This document shows, one piece after another, positions 35,870 to 44,656 of a stretch of 64,000 bases of DNA. The stretch's first letter is position 1; every line of letters begins with the position of its first letter. This stretch comes from Lachnospiraceae bacterium 3-1 (lineage in GTDB: Bacteria > Bacillota > Clostridia > Lachnospirales > Lachnospiraceae), in NCBI GenBank assembly GCA_000403255.2, contig KE159594.1, positions 1 through 64,000 on the forward strand. The letters run 5' to 3'. The notes below the pieces were generated by a model. The model was not told the DNA's origin and searched no databases. It worked only from the letters and a program-made list of their open reading frames with translations. The position numbers and the translations under genes were made by a program.

Positions 35870-36718
35870 TCATACATACTTCTTCATAAATTCTGCAGAA
35901 AGCTGTATAGATCGGACTGGAGATTTCTCCGCCCAGTTTTTATGGCTCTCTAAGATAACCGCATCCACGCCAGCCTCCTTTGCCTGTTCTGTCATAGAAA
36001 CCAGATCCATATTCCCATACCCCAGCTCCATACTGTCTGACTGTAAAATCGGAGTCATGGACGCTCCTGATACGCGGCTGCCCCTGTCATTAATATGATA
36101 CAGCTTCATCCGTTTCCCAAGCCGGTGCATCCATGCCAACGCATCTGCCCCTGCTTCTGTCGGCCAGTAGGAATCAAATTCAAAATTTACAAATTCCGGA
36201 TCAGTCTCTTCCAGCAGCATCTGATATGCTGTTTTTCCTTTCCCGACTTTACGGAATTCACAGTTATGATTATGATACAAAAGACTGATTCCTCCATTCT
36301 TTAACTTTTTTCCTGCCTCATTCAGGTCCTTAATAAGCATCCCGACTGCAGATGCATCAGAATAATCAAAACGGTACATTCCTGTAATGACTACATATTG
36401 TGTCCCGAATTCTTCTGCCTCCTTTATGACTGCGGCTGGATCTCTTTTTATAGAACCAAGATCCTCATGCACGCTGACCACACAAAGCCCTGACTCCTTT
36501 ACCAGTCCTTTCCAGTCCAGCCCGCCTCCCTTTCCTACCGGCATCCCGGCCATTTTTGTCATCATGCGGACCATAAAGGATGTTGGACGGATCATAAATC
36601 CATTTAATTCTATCCCGTCATATCCTGCCTGTTTGATCGCAGACAGCGTTTCTGCTACCTGCCGTTCTTTTGCTGTTACTGTCCCCAGCATGATCTGCTG
36701 TACCGCCCGTATCGGCAT
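35870..36718 (-). CDS. Sugar phosphate isomerase/epimerase-like TIM barrel protein
   Basis: A 282-residue protein of the xylose-isomerase-like AP endonuclease 2 superfamily. AIKQAGYDGIELNGF, GISLLYHNHNCEF, VNFEFDSYWPTEAGADALAW, RMKLYHINDRG and DAVILESH are the metal-binding strands. Start at 36718, 7 nt after GGAGG. It lies between GH2 and GH43 genes with ~22-nt gaps. Probably a sugar or keto-sugar isomerase/epimerase; the substrate is unknown. Confidence 0.85.
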   Translation of the reverse strand: MPIRAVQQIMLGTVTAKERQVAETLSAIKQAGYDGIELNGFMIRPTSFMVRMMTKMAGMPVGKGGGLDWKGLVKESGLCVVSVHEDLGSIKRDPAAVIKEAEEFGTQYVVITGMYRFDYSDASAVGMLIKDLNEAGKKLKNGGISLLYHNHNCEFRKVGKGKTAYQMLLEETDPEFVNFEFDSYWPTEAGADALAWMHRLGKRMKLYHINDRGSRVSGASMTPILQSDSMELGYGNMDLVSMTEQAKEAGVDAVILESHKNWAEKSPVRSIQLSAEFMKKYV

Positions 36719-36739
36719 AGCCACTCCTCCCTTTGTAAT

Positions 36740-38980
36740 CTATTTCGTCTGTTCCGGTTTTTTAATCTGCTGTAATGCATCATTTAATGCCTTTACCTGT
36801 TCCGGCGTCACCATATCACGGACCTGTTTCAGCATCCCTTCCAATGTCATCCCCATCATCATCTTCTGGAGGTTCGGATTATCTTTTACGCTTTGAGCCA
36901 CATCTCCTCTTGCCGCAGATGCGCTTTCCGTCAGCTTTCCGATTAGCGCCCCGGCCTGCGGATGGCTCTGCAGCGCCCCCATCGTATCCTGGATGGAAAA
37001 ATACCCCGGTTTAAAATCATCCTTGTCAAACCAGTTGACCACACCGTCAGCCTGGCCGAATACATAGTCCATATTTTTTTCTTCTGCTTTTCGCACTGTG
37101 ATAAAATCCCTGCATACACCAGTCTGCGCTTCGATCCGATGTGTACCAGAAATCGGAACTTTAAAACGGAATACATGGCTTCCCTGCATTGTTTCTCTTT
37201 TTTTACCGTCTACAAACAGTGTAACTTCCGGCTGGTTGGAGTACATTTTCACTTCCGTCTCTGCTTCTGTACGGTCTGTATAACGCCTCCCGCATAAATG
37301 TACAAAAGGTTCTTTCCGGTTCCAGTATGCTTTATACAGATAAAATGCATCTTTTTTCAATTTCCGGTCCATCGTAACCAGGCCTTTCTGATTCTGTCCG
37401 TTCTTGCCGCCCTCGTCCCTTCCATCTGCGGCAAAATCAAACAGGTTCCAGACATGGGTTGCCCACAGCCACGGCCTCTTTTCAATCATCTGCAATATGT
37501 GTTCATGAAATACCGCCTGATAGCTCTCCGTATAATCCCCTTTATCCGGCTCTGCACTCTGATACTGGGGATTGGCGTCTGCCCCATACTCCGAGAATCC
37601 AATACAGCGGTCTGGATATTTCGCGTGGTATTCGTCAAAAAATGCATCGTTTTGCTCCAGTTCTCCCAGATACCATCCAAAATACAGGTTATAGCTGTTC
37701 ACATCAGGTATTTCAAGAACCGGGCTGTCCATCTCTAACATAAACACATCAGCCATTGTTGTAAATCTGGATGCATCCAGCCTGTGACAAAGGTCATTCA
37801 GCAGTCGGTGGTTCTCCAGCAGATCCTCTGTCACCCCGCCGCTTGCTGTAATCTCATTGGAAAGCCCCCAGCAGACAATAGACGGATGGTTATAGTTTTG
37901 TACCACCAGCTCCTGCATCTGGCTTAATGTATTTTCCCTCCCGTTTGGCATATGCAGCGTAATATATGGAATTTCCGCCCATACGATCAATCCGTTTTCA
38001 TCACACAGATCATAAAATTCCTGTGCATGCTGGTAATGCGCCAAACGGAGAGTATTCGCGCCGATTTCCTTTATAATCTCCATATCCTCCTGGTGCATTG
38101 CAGATGTCAGAGCATTTCCGACTCCTGCACGATCCTGATGGCGGCTGACGCCGCGCAGGGGATAAGCACGCCCGTTTAAGAAAAATCCTTTCTGCGGATC
38201 CACATGGAAACACCTGCATCCAAAGCGTGTCTCTACTACATCCCCGCTTGCAAGTTCTGCCTTTGCCGTATACAGATAAGGATCCTCCACGCCGTCCCAT
38301 AAATGCACATCCGACAGTTCAAACTCTGCTTTTGCATAGCCGTCTGCAACCGCAGCCTGCTTGGTCTGGTCTGCTGCGGTCACTGTAACCCTCTCCGCGC
38401 CGCCGTCCGCCCAGATTTCCACAGTTATTTTTGCCTGTGCATGTTCCCTGTTTCCATCCGCAAGCGTAACTTCCGGTGTTACCCGGATCCCGTCTCCTCC
38501 GTAATAATCCATGGAAAAATGAACTTCTGGAACAATCACCAGCCGCACCATGCGGTAAAGCCCTCCGTAAAAAGTGAAGTCCGCTTTCTGTGGATATACA
38601 TGGTCATTGTCTGCATTATCCACAGAAACTGCCAGTTCGTTTGTCCCCGTTCTTAATTTTTCCGTTACATTCACACGGAATCTGGAATATCCTCCCTCAT
38701 GACGTGCAAGCTTTTCTCCATTCAAATACACGTCCGCCGTCATAGCCGCACCATCAAATTCCAGATACACTTTCTGCCCTGCATTTAACTGCGGGCTTTC
38801 CAGCATTCGTCGGTACCAGCAGGTTCCTCTGTAATAATCGTTTCCCCCGTCCTGTCCGTCTACAGCATTCCATGTATGCGGAAGCGATATTTCTTCTCCC
38901 TGCACTGTAGCTGCTTCTGTCACATTTTCTGCATGTTTTACAAATATCCAGTTCTCATTTAATTCTATGGCCTGTCTCAT
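36740..38980 (-). CDS. Glycoside hydrolase family 2 protein with C-terminal helical tail
   Basis: A 746-residue enzyme, beta-galactosidase/beta-glucuronidase-like. Sugar-binding domain (SLPHTWNAVDGQDGGNDYYR), immunoglobulin-like domain, then the TIM barrel with acid/base Glu376 (CWGLSNEIT) and nucleophile Glu464 (GFSEYGAD). No signal peptide. After a C-terminal beta-domain ends near residue 655 there is an added ~80-residue helical segment (SIQDTMGALQSHPQAGALIG, GKLTESASAARGDVAQSVKD, MMGMTLEGMLKQVRDMVTPE) not usual in the family. First gene of the GH2/isomerase/GH43/SDR operon; a motif shared with the symporter and GH3 promoters lies 80-100 bp upstream. Confidence 0.92.
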   Translation of the reverse strand: MRQAIELNENWIFVKHAENVTEAATVQGEEISLPHTWNAVDGQDGGNDYYRGTCWYRRMLESPQLNAGQKVYLEFDGAAMTADVYLNGEKLARHEGGYSRFRVNVTEKLRTGTNELAVSVDNADNDHVYPQKADFTFYGGLYRMVRLVIVPEVHFSMDYYGGDGIRVTPEVTLADGNREHAQAKITVEIWADGGAERVTVTAADQTKQAAVADGYAKAEFELSDVHLWDGVEDPYLYTAKAELASGDVVETRFGCRCFHVDPQKGFFLNGRAYPLRGVSRHQDRAGVGNALTSAMHQEDMEIIKEIGANTLRLAHYQHAQEFYDLCDENGLIVWAEIPYITLHMPNGRENTLSQMQELVVQNYNHPSIVCWGLSNEITASGGVTEDLLENHRLLNDLCHRLDASRFTTMADVFMLEMDSPVLEIPDVNSYNLYFGWYLGELEQNDAFFDEYHAKYPDRCIGFSEYGADANPQYQSAEPDKGDYTESYQAVFHEHILQMIEKRPWLWATHVWNLFDFAADGRDEGGKNGQNQKGLVTMDRKLKKDAFYLYKAYWNRKEPFVHLCGRRYTDRTEAETEVKMYSNQPEVTLFVDGKKRETMQGSHVFRFKVPISGTHRIEAQTGVCRDFITVRKAEEKNMDYVFGQADGVVNWFDKDDFKPGYFSIQDTMGALQSHPQAGALIGKLTESASAARGDVAQSVKDNPNLQKMMMGMTLEGMLKQVRDMVTPEQVKALNDALQQIKKPEQTK

Positions 38981-39060
38981 AAATCTGCCCCTTTCTGCCT
39001 TATTTTACACTATATTTTACCATTACATCAAAAATCCCATGTTCGTATTTTCCATAATAT

Positions 39061-39079
39061 TTCCTTTCATTCGTGAAAA
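39061..39079 (-). promoter_or_regulatory. Shared promoter motif, GH2 copy
   Basis: On the minus strand, TTTTCACGAATGAAAGGAA, 80-100 bp upstream of the GH2 start. It closely matches the block upstream of GH3 (47403-47421) and resembles one upstream of the symporter gene (42328-42346). Confidence 0.5.
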
Positions 39080-39189
39080 GCAGAAAATAAATCCATAAAC
39101 AGAAACACGATTCTGCGAACATCAAAATCATCCGCATATGATACAATGTCTTTGATCAATCATAAGGAACATAAGGAGGAAGAACCATT

Positions 39190-40524
39190 ATGGACAAATT
39201 TTCACCTGATTTCCTTCTGGGCGCTGCCACCGCAGCACATCAGGTAGAAGGAAACAATACAAACAGCGACTGCTGGGCAATGGAGCATATGGAACATACC
39301 AGCTACACCGAACCGTCTTACGACGCCGTTGACCATTACAACCGCTATCAGGAAGATATCCAGCTTATGGCTGGAGCCGGACTGAATGCGTACCGCTTCT
39401 CCATCGAATGGGCACGCATTGAACCAGAAGAGGGGCATTTTGACGATTCACAGGCTACGCACTATCTGGATGTCATCCGCTGCTGCAAAGAACATGGCTT
39501 AGAACCGGTTGTAACGCTGCATCACTTTTCCAGCCCGAAATGGCTGATCGGAAAAGGCGGCTGGGAGGCAGAATCCACGATCGAATATTTTGCCCGTTAT
39601 GTCCGCTATATCATCGGGAAGCTTGGAAGTGAACTGCATTATGTATGCACGATTAACGAAGCCAATATGGGCATCCAGGTAGCGGCCATTGCAAAACGCT
39701 ATACACAGCAGATGATGGCACAGGCTGCAAAACAGCAAAAATATGACGCAGGGACCGCTTCCGCCGGACATGCAGATGACAAAAACAGCGATGGAACTGT
39801 CCAGGTCGGCATTAACCTTGAAAAAATGATGGAAGGACAGGAAGCCGCAAAAAAAGAGAACCTGAAAGTGTTCGGGGTGGAAAAAGCAGAAAACTTTACA
39901 TCTATGCGCACGCCGCAGGGGGACTGCATCATATGCAGGGCACATGAAGCCGCACGGGCTGTCATCAGAGAACTTTATCCTGACATTCAGGTAGGGCTGA
40001 GCTTAAGCCTTCATGATATTCAGGCAGTAAACGGCGGAGAAGCCCATGCCAAAAAAGAATGGGACGATGAATTTACCCATTACCTTCCTTATATTCAGGA
40101 AGATGATTTCCTCGGCGTTCAGAACTATACCCGTTCTCTGGTCGGCCCGGACGGCATCCTTCCTGCACCGGATCATGCAGAGCTGACACAGATGAATTAT
40201 GAAGTCTACCCGCAGGCGCTTGCCCATGTCATACGAAAGGTCTATGAAGAATTTAAAGGAACCCTGATGGTTACGGAAAACGGAATTGCCACAGGGGATG
40301 ACCAAAAACGTACCGCTTTTATCGAACAGGCGCTTGCCGGCGTGCAGGACTGCATCCGCGATGGGATACCAGTAAAAGGATATTTCCACTGGAGCCTTTT
40401 AGATAATTTCGAATGGCAGAAAGGATATTCCATGACATTCGGACTGATCGCTGTAGACCGTACCACACAAACCAGATACCCGAAAGAAAGCTTATCTTTC
40501 CTTGGCAGCTTCCGCAAACAATAG
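39190..40524 (+). CDS. Glycoside hydrolase family 1 protein
   Basis: A 444-residue TIM-barrel enzyme, beta-glucosidase-like. FLLGAATAAHQVEGNN is the family N-signature, acid/base Glu157 is in YVCTINEANMG, and nucleophile Glu363 in LMVTENGIA; FHWSLLDNFEWQKGY is the aglycone-site segment. Residues ~165-235 form a charged insertion unusual in length (KRYTQQMMAQAAKQQKYDAG). No signal peptide or PTS-type phosphate pocket is obvious. AAGGAGGAAGAACCATT precedes the ATG. It is divergent from the GH2 operon and alone in its transcript, ended by a terminator. Confidence 0.93.
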   Translation: MDKFSPDFLLGAATAAHQVEGNNTNSDCWAMEHMEHTSYTEPSYDAVDHYNRYQEDIQLMAGAGLNAYRFSIEWARIEPEEGHFDDSQATHYLDVIRCCKEHGLEPVVTLHHFSSPKWLIGKGGWEAESTIEYFARYVRYIIGKLGSELHYVCTINEANMGIQVAAIAKRYTQQMMAQAAKQQKYDAGTASAGHADDKNSDGTVQVGINLEKMMEGQEAAKKENLKVFGVEKAENFTSMRTPQGDCIICRAHEAARAVIRELYPDIQVGLSLSLHDIQAVNGGEAHAKKEWDDEFTHYLPYIQEDDFLGVQNYTRSLVGPDGILPAPDHAELTQMNYEVYPQALAHVIRKVYEEFKGTLMVTENGIATGDDQKRTAFIEQALAGVQDCIRDGIPVKGYFHWSLLDNFEWQKGYSMTFGLIAVDRTTQTRYPKESLSFLGSFRKQ

Positions 40525-40604
40525 GAAGCGTTAAAGACTAGAACAAAGTGGCAAGCCCACTTCAGCTCCTCTACTCCGCACTCATGAGGGACTTGGACAC
40601 TTTG

Positions 40605-40646
40605 CTGCGGCGGGTCGCTTTGCGACAGATTTCATACCCGCCGCAG
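40605..40646. other. Perfect 11-bp hairpin downstream of GH1
   Basis: CTGCGGCGGGT (40605-40615) and ACCCGCCGCAG (40636-40646) with a 20-nt loop that itself contains TCGC/GCGA. GC-rich compared with surroundings and not followed by T; possibly a repeat element or an RNA 3' structure. Confidence 0.45.
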
Positions 40647-40673
40647 TGCGATAAGAGCTTTCCTATAGAATAA

Positions 40674-40727
40674 AGAAAAAATACGCAACCAGGCATTTCC
40701 CGTCCCATGCATGGCTGCGTATTTTTA
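40674..40727. terminator. Bidirectional terminator between GH1 and symporter genes
   Basis: AAATACGCAACCAGGCAT pairs with ATGCATGGCTGCGTATTT, with A-rich and T-rich flanks on both sides. It serves the two convergent genes. Confidence 0.75.
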
Positions 40728-40744
40728 TTTCCCTTCTCCTGCAA

Positions 40745-42226
40745 TTACTGACTCTGCATTGCGGCTGCTTTTTTTTCTGCAATCCGTTTCTGCACCTCTG
40801 CCATCTCTTCCTTTTCCAGGTTACAGGTGCGCATTGCAATCAGCGTAATCACCCAGCCAATCAACGGAAGTCCATACATGAGCGCCATTGTCATCCAGAA
40901 AATACCGCCCGTCAGCGTATCCGTAGGCTGCGGCATTGTCTCCGTGTAGCCGATCAGCGCAACTGCACTGGTTGCAATCAACGCACTAACTGAGGATACC
41001 ATCTTGTCAATCAGGCTGTAAACGCCGGATACCACTGCTGGGATGTATTTACCGCCGCGGTCTAACTCATAGTCTATGATATCAGCCATAAATGCAGTAT
41101 TCCCCGTAGTGACGCACATCTTCGTTCCATTCGTCAGCAATGTAAGGATAACGTATATAATCATCAGCGGCATGACAGTCGCAACGCTGTGTGTATTTCC
41201 GCCCATGTGGAGGAATACAAAAAACAGGATCGTTGCAACCGTTACATAAATACACATATAGGTCCATGTAACAATTGTTTTCTTATTTCCATGTTTTCCG
41301 GCATATTTAGCGCCAATAAAAGCAAATAAAATGGATGGAATAATGCCAATCGTCATCAGTTTTGTAGAAATAGACATGTCGCCAATGATAATCCCTCCCA
41401 TCATCGTAGAGATAATAGACTGGCTTGCCACCTGCTGTGCAATTTTATCTGAAGCCCCAGAAGCAATATAACACTGCAGCGGACGGTTGTTTTTCAACAC
41501 ATCCAGCATGTCTTTGATTTTCAGTTTTTCCCTTTTTACAGTAGTACCCATAAAATTTTCCGGCTTATCAAATTCCGAAATGCCAATGCAGGTCATCACA
41601 ATCCCTACCGCAGAAATGCCAGTGCAGATCCAGCATGCCGCAGTCAGAAACCCCTGATTGAAACCCCCGTATTTAGGCATCAGCTTCGTATAAAATATAA
41701 GATTCAGCGCAATTGGAACCACATAATTAAAAATCGTACTGCATACACCCACCATAGGCCGCTGCTTCGGATCATTGGTCATCAGCGCATACAGTGTCTG
41801 TCCAGTCATATTAAATAACGTATAGCCAATGACATAAATAACGTAAAGCAGTATAAACACGAACGCACCATGCCCTTTGCCGGAAACCCAGCTATACATC
41901 ATCAGCACGGAAAAAACCATAATCAGCCAGCCGCCTGCCAGTAAAATACGCACCTTTCCAAAGCGGGTATTGACCTTGTCATAAACAAACGCAAGCAGCG
42001 GATCTGTAACTGCATCAAACACACGGGTAAACGTCAGTATACTGCCTACTGCCACGGTTGCAATCCCATAGCCAATATTCGCACTATAGTTCGCCAGGCC
42101 GATTAGGGAATAAAAACTCATTCCGATAAGTGAATTCATGGAAACAAGGATGATCTGCCAGAATTTTGCACGGCGGTACTGTATATCACCGTTTCCATTC
42201 TGACTCAAATTATTTTGGGACATCAT
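40745..42226 (-). CDS. MFS sugar symporter, GPH family
   Basis: A 493-residue membrane protein with about 12 helices. The GPH (glycoside-pentoside-hexuronide:cation) pattern is visible: ARFWQIILVSMNSL-like start (AKFWQIILVSMNSLIG), FDAVTDPLLAFVYDKVNTRFGK, YTLFNMTGQTLYALMTNDPK and DIIDYELDRGGKYIPAVVSG. Probably imports rhamnosides or glycosides with Na+ or H+. AAGGAGG lies 5 nt before the first ATG. It is the only sugar transporter in the catabolic region, and its promoter carries the motif shared with GH2 and GH3. Confidence 0.9.
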   Translation of the reverse strand: MMSQNNLSQNGNGDIQYRRAKFWQIILVSMNSLIGMSFYSLIGLANYSANIGYGIATVAVGSILTFTRVFDAVTDPLLAFVYDKVNTRFGKVRILLAGGWLIMVFSVLMMYSWVSGKGHGAFVFILLYVIYVIGYTLFNMTGQTLYALMTNDPKQRPMVGVCSTIFNYVVPIALNLIFYTKLMPKYGGFNQGFLTAACWICTGISAVGIVMTCIGISEFDKPENFMGTTVKREKLKIKDMLDVLKNNRPLQCYIASGASDKIAQQVASQSIISTMMGGIIIGDMSISTKLMTIGIIPSILFAFIGAKYAGKHGNKKTIVTWTYMCIYVTVATILFFVFLHMGGNTHSVATVMPLMIIYVILTLLTNGTKMCVTTGNTAFMADIIDYELDRGGKYIPAVVSGVYSLIDKMVSSVSALIATSAVALIGYTETMPQPTDTLTGGIFWMTMALMYGLPLIGWVITLIAMRTCNLEKEEMAEVQKRIAEKKAAAMQSQ

Positions 42227-42327
42227 AAAAACCTCCTTTGTGTAAAATATAATTTCTTATCTTAATTACTTGTTAAAACAATTATACACAGAAAGAAGGT
42301 TATCCTTTTTTCATATTTATGTATTAT

Positions 42328-42346
42328 GTTCAATTATTCATGAACT
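42328..42346 (-). promoter_or_regulatory. Shared promoter motif, symporter copy
   Basis: On the minus strand, AGTTCATGAATAATTGAAC, about 100 bp upstream of the symporter start. It resembles the GH2 and GH3 copies with one base fewer between the halves. Confidence 0.4.
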
Positions 42347-42355
42347 TTTCGCAAA

Positions 42356-43717
42356 TTATTCATAATTTTGCATATTTTTTTCTGTATCAGCAGACAGCCT
42401 CCGATACTGCTTCAGCAGGAACAAAGATGCAATCACAGCAGCAGCCAGGTCTGCCGCTGTATACGCAGCTGCAATCCCTCCCAGTCCCCAAAAACGGTGA
42501 AACAGATACAAAAACGGTATTAGAAGCACCCCCTGCCTTAACACAGACATAACTGTTGCCAGCACTGCATTCCCAGATGCCTGCAAAAAATTCGTACCCA
42601 GATAATAAATACCAATTACCGGGCTTCCAAGCACAAGATAAACAACCATCTGCTCCCCCATTTCCGCAGCCAATGCTTCTTTCAGAAACATTCCAATCAC
42701 TATGCCGCGTCCGAAATAACAGGCTGCCCCCGTGAATACACCCAGGCCAGCTGTCAGAAGCGCAGCCTTTTGCAGAATCTCCTTAAGCCGTGGAAGATCT
42801 CTAGCACCATAATTGTATGCCAGCAGCGGCTGTATTCCCATACAGATTCCCATCTGTATCATTGAAATCAGCATAGCCATTTTGCCTGCCGCAGCCATAG
42901 CCGCTATCGCATCCGTTCCATGATTTCCCAGCAGACGATTAGAAAACGTGGACGCAAAACCGGACAAAATACTGCTGAGCGCGTTTGGCAGCCCTAATGC
43001 AAGAATATCAAGCAGGGCGCCTGGAGACTGAACAGCCAAAGGGATACTGATATTAAGTACAGCTGCCTTTTTTCTTATATAATAAATATAATACAGCGTG
43101 CCCGCAAGATTGCCAAGCACTGTCGCCGCTGCTGCACCGGCAACTCCTAAATCCATAACCAGAATAAACAGCGGATCTAAAACCATATTTAAAAGTGTGG
43201 CCGCCATATTTCCAGCCATCCCTTCTTTTACTGCCCCTTCTGCTCGAATAATGCTCCCAAGTGTAGTAGAAGCCAGCATAAGCGGAACGCCCATAGCGCA
43301 AATCCCCATATATGCTTCTGCAAATTGCAGGACTTCATCGGATGCACCCAATACAGGCAATATCGTTTTTCTTGTCAGCAGCAATCCTATGGCAATCAGG
43401 ATGCCAAATCCAGCCGCTCCCCAAAAGCAGAGGCTGGCATAAATTTTTGCCTGCTTTTTATCATTACTCCCAAGCGCTTTTGCAATCAATGCAGTACCGC
43501 CGCTCCCAAGCATCGTTGCGACTGCCGCTGACAGGGAAAACAGCGGACTGACCACGGATACGGCTGCCACCTGCCTGATATCTCCAAGCTGGCCTACAAA
43601 AAACATGTCTGTCATATTATATAAGATCATGACAAGAATAACGATGACAGAAGGAACTGCCAGTGAAAAAATAGATTTCCAGACTGATTGTGCACGAAAT
43701 AATTTTTCATACTGCAT
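42356..43717 (-). CDS. MATE-family efflux transporter
   Basis: A 453-residue 12-helix exporter (Na+- or H+-driven). MFFVGQLGDIRQVAAVSVVSPLF and GSGGTALIAKALGSNDKKQA are the family's first-bundle motifs; MGICMGIQPLLAYNYGAR and its partner lie in the second half. The start at 43717 has AAAGGAG; the frame is open further up without a site. It is divergent from a TetR-family gene, its probable repressor. The substrate is unknown. Confidence 0.9.
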   Translation of the reverse strand: MQYEKLFRAQSVWKSIFSLAVPSVIVILVMILYNMTDMFFVGQLGDIRQVAAVSVVSPLFSLSAAVATMLGSGGTALIAKALGSNDKKQAKIYASLCFWGAAGFGILIAIGLLLTRKTILPVLGASDEVLQFAEAYMGICAMGVPLMLASTTLGSIIRAEGAVKEGMAGNMAATLLNMVLDPLFILVMDLGVAGAAAATVLGNLAGTLYYIYYIRKKAAVLNISIPLAVQSPGALLDILALGLPNALSSILSGFASTFSNRLLGNHGTDAIAAMAAAGKMAMLISMIQMGICMGIQPLLAYNYGARDLPRLKEILQKAALLTAGLGVFTGAACYFGRGIVIGMFLKEALAAEMGEQMVVYLVLGSPVIGIYYLGTNFLQASGNAVLATVMSVLRQGVLLIPFLYLFHRFWGLGGIAAAYTAADLAAAVIASLFLLKQYRRLSADTEKNMQNYE

Positions 43718-43939
43718 GTTCAATTTCTCCTTTCGTACCGGGATCTTTAATCCTGCTGAACCTGTTTCATACAGTCTTTTATGTATAATGCAAAGAACTA
43801 TCTGAACTGTAACTATTATACAACTGTCCCAGAATTTCTGTCTCATTTAATTACTGCTTATATGTTTGACAACCTTACATAGTGTATGCTATACTAACAC
43901 AACGGCATAATTTGACTGAATAAAGCGAGGAGAAAACTG

Positions 43940-44584
43940 ATGGACAAAAATACAGCATCCTACAAAAGAATGGATAAAACCATTCTGAACGCATTTATTG
44001 AAATATCCCAGCAGATACCATTTGAAAATATTACTGTGCAAAAAATCGCTGACGTGGCTTATATCAGCAGATATACTTTTTATGTACATTTTCATGATAA
44101 ATATGAAGTAGCTGAACGAATACAGGACGAACTTTATCGGGAATTTACACAGTTTATCCAAAAACAGATTCCGGCCATCCATGCCGCAACAGCTACTGCT
44201 GAAGAACACTGGCAAATGATGGATATAGCCATCCTCAGATTTTCACAGAAACACATCGGCTGGACACAGTCCATTTGGAAGATCCATACAGAAACCATTG
44301 ACTTCTCCAAGCGGATCAAAACTTTTTTAGCAGATAATTATAAATCCAGATTTCCAGATCATGAAAATCTGGATTTAGAAGCCATGTTATATGCAAATAT
44401 GGCAATGACACTTACTGAACATTACATCGGAAAGATACATACTCCGAATATGAACCAGACCATCACATCATCTTATATTTATGCCTTTTTATATGCGATC
44501 GGCATACATGAAGAACATCTGCTCAAAAAAGAATATAACCATTTCATGCAGCTGATCTATCCGGAAACAAGCCTTTCTTCCTAA
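43940..44584 (+). CDS. TetR/AcrR-family regulator
   Basis: A 214-residue regulator: the helix-turn-helix spans NITVQKIADVAYISRYTFYV and HFHDKYEVAERI (residues ~30-60), followed by a helical C-terminal domain of the TetR_C type found in DhaS-like regulators. GCGAGGAGAAAACTG precedes the ATG. Divergent from the MATE gene with a 222-bp spacer, so it likely controls that exporter. Confidence 0.85.
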   Translation: MDKNTASYKRMDKTILNAFIEISQQIPFENITVQKIADVAYISRYTFYVHFHDKYEVAERIQDELYREFTQFIQKQIPAIHAATATAEEHWQMMDIAILRFSQKHIGWTQSIWKIHTETIDFSKRIKTFLADNYKSRFPDHENLDLEAMLYANMAMTLTEHYIGKIHTPNMNQTITSSYIYAFLYAIGIHEEHLLKKEYNHFMQLIYPETSLSS

Positions 44585-44598
44585 ACTTTCTGTCATAT

Positions 44599-44656
44599 TT
44601 TACAAAAAAAGAGTGTCTGTGTCTTTTCAACAGACACAAACACTCTTTTTTTGTAA
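44599..44656. terminator. Bidirectional terminator between TetR and GH3 genes
   Basis: ACAAAAAAAGAGTGTCTGTG pairs with its complement in CAGACACAAACACTCTTTTT, giving a long stem with A-rich and T-rich arms. Suits both convergent transcripts. Confidence 0.8.
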
